This document shows, in pieces, positions 56,582 through 64,000 of a stretch of 64,000 nt of DNA (position 1 is its first letter; every line of letters begins with the position of its first letter). Source of the stretch: Sclerotinia nivalis (lineage: Eukaryota > Ascomycota > Leotiomycetes > Helotiales > Sclerotiniaceae); contig JAPEIS010000004.1 in the NCBI GenBank assembly GCA_029531795.1, forward strand, positions 1,116,001-1,180,000. Direction: 5' to 3'. The translations under genes were made by a program, and so were the position numbers. The notes under the pieces are model-generated. The model searched no databases. It worked only from the letters and a program-made list of their open reading frames with translations, and was not told the DNA's origin.

Positions 56582-56685
56582 TGTTACGGGTTCACTACCC
56601 GTTCCTAGCTAGATATGTGGATGCCTTAGGCATCCACATACCACCATATAGTCGGTGCTCTTCCTGAGCACCTCCTTCTCTCCTT
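56582..56685. repeat. Cluster of three perfect hairpins, possible LTR fragment
   Basis: ACGGGT-TCACT-ACCCGT (near 56586), TATGTGGATGCC-TTA-GGCATCCACATA (near 56613) and GTGCTC-TTCCT-GAGCAC (near 56655) follow each other. The segment begins TGTTACGGG. GGATGCC/GGCATCC palindromes of this kind are known to me from fungal copia-type LTRs. I found no matching terminal TSD. Confidence 0.5.
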
Positions 56686-57248
56686 GTAGAATATCATATG
56701 TCTTACCTGCCAGTACCCTAGTCTATCCACACCGTGATATTACTATAGCATCGCATCATTACTAGATAGTATATACTAGCACAGATAGGTCTCCTAGGAT
56801 TGATAAAGATAACTTTATATAGCGCCCTTGTAAAGACGTTAATCGTAGTAACAAATATCTCCTGTTCCTACATACATGATTGGCTTTCCCTCCTGATCAT
56901 TGAGTTTAAGGTTCTTTACTCACGTGCTTCTTACTGGAACCAAGAATCGGATCGGAAATACTATTTCCCCAGCTTATACCAGGTGATAAGTTGCCAACAA
57001 AGCAGTGGGGTATTTTATGATCGCGCATCAAAGTTAAATTCAAATTCATCTCTTTATTAAAATATTCGCATGCAAACCTAAATCGATCGAGCCGTCTTTA
57101 GCAACATATTGAGATTTCATAAAGGTATACGCCTTAGTGGAACAGTTAATCGGTACTTTACAGCCACAATACTACTAAAGTACTACACTTTATCGTAGGT
57201 CTTATTGCACGCTATATACAACAAAACTAATATAGAGAGCTTGAACAG

Positions 57249-57627
57249 ATGCCTATCCAAAGTCCTATCAAACCCGAAGATTCAGAAGGTCTTCGTTCAA
57301 AGATCTTAGCTACAAAACCTGGCCAAGAGGGTATTATAATTGCGGATGTAAAATCTCATGTGGGTAGCTGCTGCTAAAAGCTTCAAAATTACAACTGACA
57401 ATCATTACTTACAGCTTGGCGAGTCAGGATACGCAACATATGAGCAGGCCACTATTGATACGAGAGATGTGGCCTTAACAGGAAAGTGCATCGTCTTTTT
57501 AATTAGAGGCACATTCGAAGTTGGCGAAGAGAATATACACAGAAATGGACTTGCATACCCGGTCGAGGACGAGGGCAGTATTCGGTTGCAACAGAAAACG
57601 GTAGTAGTAATTATAAAGAAGAATTAA
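57249..57627 (+). CDS. Small hypothetical protein, two exons
   Basis: Exon 1 57249-57347, intron with GTAAAA, AACTGACAA branch and TTACAG, exon 2 57415-57627. They encode 103 aa (MPIQSPIKPEDSEGLRSKIL to VVIIKKN). The model rests on frame continuity and good splice signals only. No domain is recognised. It could be a fragment of a decayed gene, since the flanks are repeat-rich. Confidence 0.4.
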
Positions 57628-57783
57628 AATCGTTCTATCTGCTTGTTTAACTACGTTCACTAGTAGCATCTACAGGATAAAACCTTCATGGTAACGGCTG
57701 TTGCTTTGCTACAACAACGACTGGTATCATACATAGCTGCCTGAGATCTGCCCGCTCATCACTTTCTGTGGTATTATCAAAAT

Positions 57784-59533
57784 CTATTCTTGCGGTGTAA
57801 AAAGACGACCATCCATGAACTCTTCCGGAATCGACCAGCCTTCTTCCTGCCCTATAAAAGGCCGACCATCCATGAACTCTTCCGAAATCGACCAGCCTTC
57901 TTCCTGCCCTATAAAAGGCCGACCATCCATAAACTCTTCCGAAATCGACCAGCCTTCTTCCTGCCCTATAAAAGGCCGACCATCCATAAACTCTTCCGAA
58001 ATCGACCAGCCTTCTTCCTGCCCTATAAAAGGCCGACCATCCATAAACTCTTCCGAAATCGACCAGCCTTCTTCCTGCCCTATAAAAGGCCGACCATCCA
58101 TAAACTCTTCCGGAATCGACCAGCCTTCTTCCTGCCCTATAAAAGGCCGACCATCCATGAACTCTTCTGGAATTCGCTGGCTTTCTTCCTGCCCTGTAAA
58201 AGGCCGATCATCCATGAATTCTTCTGGAATTCGCTGGCTTTCTTCTTGCTCTAGTAGCTGTTGCGATTCCGTAGTATCCGATTCTGCTGGTACTAGCGCG
58301 AGTAGAGTCTGGTCTCTTTGATCCATAATTGAAACTCTTGTATCTGAGGCTACTTGCTGATGTTCGCCTTCGGTGCCACCTTCACTACCATTGAATGTGT
58401 CCTTTACAGCATAACAAAGTCTGCTCTTCTTTGTGCTGACTGGCTGACGACCCAACTTCGGTTTCGGTGATTGGCGCCTTCTTTTTCTAGTTTGCTGGCC
58501 CATAACATCTTGATTGATCCATATGCATGGATTCTTTGGCAGACCTGAAATCTTATTAACTATTCCAGTATGTAAGGAGATACCTACCATCTTCAAAAAC
58601 CTTGAGTATCTTCTTAGCAAGGTTCTCATAATCTTTTCCTAAATTGATAATATTCTTGTCAATTAAATGTGTCATCGCCTGCTCAAATAATGGGCCCTTT
58701 TTTGGTAGCGATCTCTCCCATCTATATGATGTTCAGTGTTGCGTTATGATCTGGACCAGTATACTTACACACTTGTGGGAACTACATCTCCAAGAAGAAA
58801 GAGGCTGCCAAAGCCCAACTTCTTTGCAATGTTTTCATATCTCGGACCTGCTTGTATCAAGGTTTCAATTGAATTAGTGAGAACTTGCAGGTCGTCATCG
58901 GCTTCTTCTAGAGGTTTGTCGGAATGATAAAGCGGGAAAATTGCGCGTGCGATAGTTTTAGCGTCATCATTTTGATGCCGAATCGCTCGACACCGGTGAA
59001 GCGCAACACAATGAAACCTGCGTAGAATGCGGGAATGGGCTTCGAGTTGTTGGAGCTGTAAGCAGTTAAGAATGATTGTAGACTGAGGATCGATTACATC
59101 GCAGTTCAGCTGTGCCTGCTTATAGCCAAAGAATGACCAGGGTTGCTTGTCCCAGATTTCGAAGTGGTTATGTAGGAGGGTTCGTACGTTATAATCCGTA
59201 GGGTCATAGTCGTAAATCTTTGCTATACGCTTCTCCTTCTCAACTCCTGAAGGTTTCGGTCTTTCGGATAGCGTTCCTGAAGGCTTCGGTCTTTCAGACA
59301 GCGTTCTTGGTAACGAACTCGTCCTCTTCTGTAAAGTAAATGGAAGCTGTGGCACCAGGTGTTTGTTACTAGATATAAAATCATATAACAGCGTCAAAAA
59401 CTCCTCCAAGCGCCCCTTTAACTTTGCTACTTATCAGCAACGATATATCTTCATTGTCGGATTCGCCTTCCCTTACCTCTTGTTTGTCAGAAGATTCTGT
59501 AAATACATGTTGAATATCTGAACATAAACACAT
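57784..59533 (-). CDS. Hypothetical protein ending in eight 19-residue repeats, four exons
   Basis: Exons 59533-59477, 59421-58769, 58721-58588 and 58544-57784 give 534 aa. The central part (residues 70-240: YDYDPTDYNVRTLLHNHFEI, KQPWSFFGYKQAQLNCDVID, EAHSRILRRFHCVALHRCRA) is well formed but not a family I recognise. It is followed by KYENLAKKIL-like helices and a basic QQTRKRRRQSPKPKLG (possible nuclear signal). The end is an array of EEGWSISEEFMDGRPFIGQ-type repeats that runs to the stop codon. A shorter duplication, LSERPKPSGTLSERPKPSG, occurs near residue 48. The first exon start is uncertain. Confidence 0.65.
57790..58250 (-). repeat. 57-bp in-frame repeat array, eight copies
   Basis: Each unit contains CTATAAAAGGCCGACCATCC and TTCCGAAATCGACCAGCC on the + strand. 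The central copies are almost identical and the outermost two are diverged (ATTCGCTGGCTTTC variant), as in arrays that grow from the middle. Confidence 0.95.
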
Positions 59534-60081
59534 TTTGATTATTAGGTAATTAATAGAAAGCAAGATGATGAAGAATGTAAGAACGTAAAAGAGAATTGGA
59601 GAGGAATAATGATGGATAATACAGACTCGCTCATCTTTCCGTATTTGGGGTTCTCGTTTACACATGTGTAAACAAGAATCCCCAATACAGCATAGTTCTA
59701 TGCGACGCTTTGATCTATCCCGAATGGAATGCTACAAACAATTTTATCTCGCGAAAGTCGGCTTATGATTCGTTTTTCTCTCCTACCTAATGAATTGAAC
59801 ACAGCCGGGAGATATGAATGAAGAAGATGGCCATCCTTTCCGGTTCGAATTTTATCCAGGATAAGCAAGCATTATTCCATTATGCAAATTATACTAAGGG
59901 TACGGAATCAATCAGATACCTTCCAATAGCCCTGGGTGCTTTTCCCTTCCCATGGGTAACTGTCGATTGCATCTTCCAGAATGATCCCATTAACCTTTGT
60001 GCTATTTGATATATAAGAAAGTAGCACAAAGCAGCTTGCATACATTCTCTTCATCTATTGCTTACTGCTATATCACTGGGC
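59534..60081. other. Divergent upstream region, no gene recognised
   Basis: Contains the near-palindrome GGGGTTCTCG...GTTTACACATGTGTAAAC (59645-59672), a good hairpin. It could lie in the shared promoter of the two divergent genes. Confidence 0.5.
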
Positions 60082-61957
60082 ATGCCTTTGCCTCATCCTT
60101 TTACCTTATTCACCACTACCCTTCTGCGAGTAAGAAATCAAACTCTAGACTTTGAGGCTCTAAGAGATACCATCATGCCTGGTAACTCACCCCCTCCCAA
60201 TGATCTTTAAAGAGTGTAAGCTAACAGACTTAGACGACTTATCCCTAACATCGACTTTTCATGGGTCTGATAAAGAATGGTGGGAGAGGGCAGCTAGGAA
60301 TGTACTTCAGTTCTCAAATGAATATAACAATGTTCGGCTCGTTTGCAGATACCTTTACCCGGACAAAAACATTCCCTGCGAGCTACTCTCTAAGAGATCC
60401 GGCCCCTGGTTGGCTGGATTTTTGGACTTCCTTCACGAACTCAACTCTTCTCCCCATTGTTCTTCGGCAGCCACAGTAAAGAATATTGTGGATCTATGCT
60501 ATTCCCAAACAACATTTGATCCACATTGGGATGGTAAATCTATCACTTCCGGGATAGATTCTCTTCTGGAACCTCACCAAATCGCGGAAAAAATCGATTC
60601 CGATATCCGTACTGTATTCAATCAAATCCCATATACAACTTGGGTTTGGCTTGCATTAGGCTATGAAGATGTTGCAATCCGTAACATACTTCATCAGATT
60701 TCTGGTATCTGCAGCAATCTTTCTAGAAAATATCAAGAGATTTTTGGTCCTAATGAACAGGAGGAAGCAGAGTTAGTAATGAATGTAAGTATTTCTACTG
60801 ATTTAACAAATCGATCACATCTTAATTCAAGGAATAGGCATTCCAGTCCCGACATCCTATGGCATACTGGATATTATCTGCTAGTTTCATTCATTATGAT
60901 CTCCTCATCAAACCCCGGGATGGCCTTCAGTTATTACTTGATCCGATCTTCGAAATATTCGCAAAACCGGATCGAAATGTCTTGTTGTTAGTGAGGCGAC
61001 TTGATATTCTATCTTTACGTTTCCAGAGAGAATTTATCCATGCCCCCGATATTAATTGGTCCAAGGATCTATCTACAGATTTCTCATTTTTGGATAATCT
61101 GGAACGGAACAGTCCGAAGACAATAGCCAAATCCCTCACAGAAACTGATTGTCGATCTCTTCGACTACATGTTTACGATATTTTTCAACCAAATCAACCG
61201 AATTTGAATTTGATAGACCAGCAATGGAATGGACTTTGTTACGAGGTGGCGGATTGTATCATAGTTGATAGGGGATATCTTAACTCTATTGTTGAGATTA
61301 TAGAGGTAAGTTACTGCTCTTTACTAGAATATATATACTAACTTCTTATAGTATCTATTGGAGTGGCGGAATTATTATTCAGCTACTTCATTGATCATAG
61401 GTCTTCAAAACGCAAAGGTTTCCTTTAACAAATTTCCAGAATTCCAAGAACTTATCGATTTAGAGAGCAACTATGGGAATTTTCGGAAGATGCAATCTGA
61501 ATGTCCTGGACTTCCATTTATGTTTCCTTTGATAAAAGAACTGCGTTTCAAACAAAAAGCTTCTTCCGTTCCACTTCAGAAAGTAGCTGATATGTTTCCC
61601 TTTTCATCATGGATTTCAAACGTTCAATGTAGGGCAAATCAAGCAGAGCTTAAGTTAGTGCACACTTTAAGGAAACGGAACAAGGATGTCCAAGATATGG
61701 ATGCTGATGAAAGATTTAGTTATTCATTTGCACAAGCGTTGAATCTGGGCCCCGAAAATGAAGGTTCTACAATGGAGGGTTCTCCCACAGGTATAATAGT
61801 ACATCAGCCGCAGAAGATAGCAGTTATCGAAAAGGAAAAATCAGCTGGCTCATATAGGGAGGTTTCCTACTCTCAATCTCCTCAAACTACGGATCAGGAC
61901 TCACAAACTTTTTGGCTTGTTTTGTTAGATAGTTGGTGTATTTCTCGCAGATGTTAA
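60082..61957 (+). CDS. RasGEF-domain-like protein, four exons
   Basis: Probable exchange-factor fold. Exons 60082-60181, 60228-60784, 60838-61305 and 61352-61957 give 576 aa. The second half resembles a Cdc25-type RasGEF catalytic region: PKTIAKSLTETDCRSLRLHV, IVEIIEYLLEWRNYYSATSL with IIGLQNAKV, and FRKMQSECPGLPFMFPLIKE. These match the usual 'A.qLT..d...', 'i....l..l.N..s..ai..gL' and 'yR......P.iP' pattern. The N-terminal half (WWERAARNVLQFSNEYNNVR) may be a RasGEF-N-like helical part. A later ATG at 60200 would work if the first intron is not real. Whether it still activates a Ras protein cannot be judged. The N-terminal boundary is the weakest part. Confidence 0.65.
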
Positions 61958-62500
61958 AACATACATTTCGGTCTAGGAAGCTTCAGGGTATATAAGGTTC
62001 AATCGATATAGACGTTATATATCCATCGCGTTTTAACTCAGTTCAACCGTAAACATATCGAAGAAGCTATCTATCTCTGCAAGATCGTTAACCTCTGGAC
62101 TCTTTTCATTCTTTTCATAGTCTTCGTGAAATACTACCTCAACGTTGTTAAGCTGCTAAGGAACAGTTTTTAGGCAAATGATCTTCGATTTCCGAAACAG
62201 TAATATTGCTGTAGTGATTCGTTGCAGCATTTAACCATCCATCTCATCTCCTAGGTGTCTTGATGTATCATTTGTGTAGAAAGAGATCTGGAATTTCAGA
62301 GAGAAAGGGGAATTGGTAAGCTTCACCTAGTACTACGGAGGGAAGTCATAAGCATTTGTTCTTTTTTTTTTACAGTGAATATCTTTGCATTTGCACGAGG
62401 GTACAGGGAAAACCATATCTATAGAAAACCTATACCTAGATAAAAAGACCTATTCCAATAAAGGAACATCAAGACCCGAGCAGAAGATAGCGCATAAGGA
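61958..62500. other. Intergenic, no gene recognised
   Basis: A+T-rich, with a T9 run near 62360. Nothing is supported. Confidence 0.5.
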
Positions 62501-62848
62501 TCAAAACCAAATTTTCTGATCCCAGATACCAATCGCGAAGTATCCTCCATATACTTCATACCACTCATCAATAGATCGTCTCCAGGTACAATCGTGAATG
62601 CTCGGATGAAATCGACATATATCTTTTATTAATAATCTCTCCCTTGGCAATCTAGGCTCTTTCGATTGTATATGTTTACAGTAACTGAAAATATGCTTTA
62701 TGATTTTTTGGGCGGTTCTCACAGGTGTAGGGTCTTTGGGGAAAACTGTAATTTGGCCCGAGCCGTGGTGAAAGTCATCATCTGCCGAGAATATACCAAG
62801 GCATACAACCTGCGGTTCGTTGCATAGATAGACCTTTGAAAATAGCAC
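62501..62848 (-). CDS. Possible hypothetical protein fragment
   Basis: A 115-residue frame with plausible composition (VYGGYFAIGIWDQKIWF at its end) but no recognised domain and no clear upstream exon. It may be a fragment or a chance frame. Confidence 0.25.
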   Translation of the reverse strand: MLFSKVYLCNEPQVVCLGIFSADDDFHHGSGQITVFPKDPTPVRTAQKIIKHIFSYCKHIQSKEPRLPRERLLIKDICRFHPSIHDCTWRRSIDEWYEVYGGYFAIGIWDQKIWF

Positions 62849-63146
62849 CTACTGAATGGAAGATTAGGCTGAAAGCAGTCACCGAAGATAACAGGGTGTA
62901 GTTACCAAAAGAATATATCCACAAGCCTAGCCTCATTCAGAGCGTTTGCAAAATGGTTCGCCATTGTTAGGCAAAAAAGACCTTCCTCTATATGTAATTC
63001 CACAGATGAACGAAGATGGAGTCAAGAAATTCTCCTACGAAGTGCTCGTTATTATTCCTTAACCTTTCCCACCAAAGACATCTCACTCTTATTCACAAAA
63101 GACATCTTACAATCGATATCATTCTGCAATCGATCTCTACGCCGAT

Positions 63147-64000
63147 ATGCAAAAATCAGCCCCTCATTCGAGTCAGCATAACCATCACAATAGCCAATCA
63201 GCTGCGTCACCTACCGTTCTACATACAAGAAATGCTTCAGATCACGAATCCAAGCCTCAGGGTGAAGATTATACCATTATACGACAATTAAAGGCTATAC
63301 CCATCTCACAAAAGCAACTTTTAGCTGATGTCAAGGGCATCTATGCGGGACTCGTCATGGTAGAAGAAAAGTGTATAGAAGTTGACAACAAGCAAGCTGG
63401 CCTGGGACAAGGTGGTTCCTTTTCGCAATCGAAGCTCAATAATACGCAATGGCAAGCATTGATTGAGCTACATCGTATTTTACTTTACGAGCACTACGAT
63501 TTCTTTTTGGCATGCCAGCATCCATCAGCAAGTCCAGCTGTACGTCGTCTTGCTTCAGAATATACGATGCCGGCAAGGATGTGGCATCATGGTATTTATT
63601 CATTCTTGGAACTCCTCAGACATAGGTTACCAGCATCGCTCGATTATATGGTCGCCTTTATCTCCTTAGCCTATTCGATGATGGCACTCCTATACGAAAC
63701 TGTTCCTGCATTTGAAAACATTTGGATTGAATGCCTGGGAGACCTTGCACGATACCGGATAGTGATTAAGGGTGATGATATCAGAGATCGAGAGATGTGG
63801 ATAACAGTATCTCGCCAGTGGTACTCTAAAGCTTCCAGTAAAGCTCCTACGACTGGCAGGCTCTACCATCATCTTGCCGTGTTGGCAAGACCGAACGCTC
63901 TACAGCAGCTATACTACTACGCGAAATCTCTTTGTACCATAGTGCCATTTATCTCTGCACGCGAATCGATCCTTACACTCTTTGACCCTGTTCTCAACGC
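63147..64000 (+). CDS. Est1-like protein, 5' part (runs off the window)
   Basis: An open frame from ATG 63147 to the window edge (284 codons so far). After a polar leader (MQKSAPHSSQHNHHNSQS) come helices typical of Est1/SMG7-type TPR proteins: LYEHYDFFLACQHPSASPAV, PARMWHHGIYSFLELLRHRL, FENIWIECLGDLARYRIVI. The family's DNA/RNA-binding core follows: WYSKASSKAPTTGRLYHHLA, VLARPNALQQLYYYAKSL. Many filamentous ascomycetes carry several such genes outside telomerase function. The start could lie upstream in an unseen exon. Confidence 0.75.
   Translation, partial: MQKSAPHSSQHNHHNSQSAASPTVLHTRNASDHESKPQGEDYTIIRQLKAIPISQKQLLADVKGIYAGLVMVEEKCIEVDNKQAGLGQGGSFSQSKLNNTQWQALIELHRILLYEHYDFFLACQHPSASPAVRRLASEYTMPARMWHHGIYSFLELLRHRLPASLDYMVAFISLAYSMMALLYETVPAFENIWIECLGDLARYRIVIKGDDIRDREMWITVSRQWYSKASSKAPTTGRLYHHLAVLARPNALQQLYYYAKSLCTIVPFISARESILTLFDPVLN

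Larger units (their letters stand above)
54477..57248. other. 2.8-kb non-coding region with duplicated and hairpin-rich segments
   Basis: No intact gene is recognised. Part of it (54690-55560) is noticeably more G+C-rich than its surroundings and lacks a long open frame. Diverged duplicated segments and a cluster of hairpins are listed separately. It is probably built from decayed repeats. Confidence 0.5.

Noticed and set aside
57800..58200. Repeated TATAAAAGG as a series of promoters
   Set aside because: The string recurs only because the coding unit repeats every 57 bp.
57790..58321. Two plus-strand frames of 154 and 168 residues in the 57-bp array
   Set aside because: They are shadows of the minus-strand repeat gene, whose four-exon model extends beyond the repeats.

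Overview
This is nuclear DNA from a filamentous ascomycete, most likely a leotiomycete of the Botrytis/Sclerotinia type (inferred). Genes carry many short introns of about 45-70 nt with CTAAC/CTGAC-like branch sites. Intergenic DNA is A+T-rich with degenerate LINE copies, and the domain families present (NACHT-WD40 receptor, DUF3435, DUF3723, Est1-like and Ulp1-like proteins) are typical of Pezizomycotina.

Layout. Positions 1-4755 are A+T-rich and hold a mutated Tad1-type LINE relic. Positions 4756-13522 look like ordinary chromosome: a six-exon aquaglyceroporin (-), a five-exon glycerol kinase (+), which together would import and phosphorylate glycerol, and a secreted protein. A tRNA-Asp(GTC) gene with a 13-nt intron follows at 14128-14212.

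The main observation is at 14902-38463. All five gene families known as the hallmark set of Starship giant mobile elements occur within about 24 kb: a DUF3435 tyrosine recombinase (the 'captain', 14902-16836, +), a NACHT-WD40 NLR (18872-23247, +), a ferric-reductase-like protein (25410-27419, -), a DUF3723 protein (29147-33242, -) and a patatin-like phospholipase with a RING-like finger (35304-38463, -). The captain is the leftmost and reads rightwards into the cargo, so the 5' end of the element should lie between the tRNA gene and the captain. I did not find a right end; it may lie beyond the window. Two 5'-truncated LINE insertions, each with target-site duplications, sit just after the captain. 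The NLR gene lies inside a 6.25-kb unit with perfect 46-bp inverted repeats and TA at both ends.

From 38.7 kb to the end is accessory-type DNA: a degenerate kinase, coiled-coil proteins, secreted serine-rich and cupredoxin-like proteins, an Ulp1-type protease with a 60-bp repeat array, a large acidic protein, a protein with a 57-bp repeat array, a RasGEF-domain protein and the start of an Est1-like protein. Whether these are cargo of the same element is undecided. Several genes here carry in-frame tandem repeats. Gene models were spliced by eye from GT-AG sites, reading frame and family expectation.
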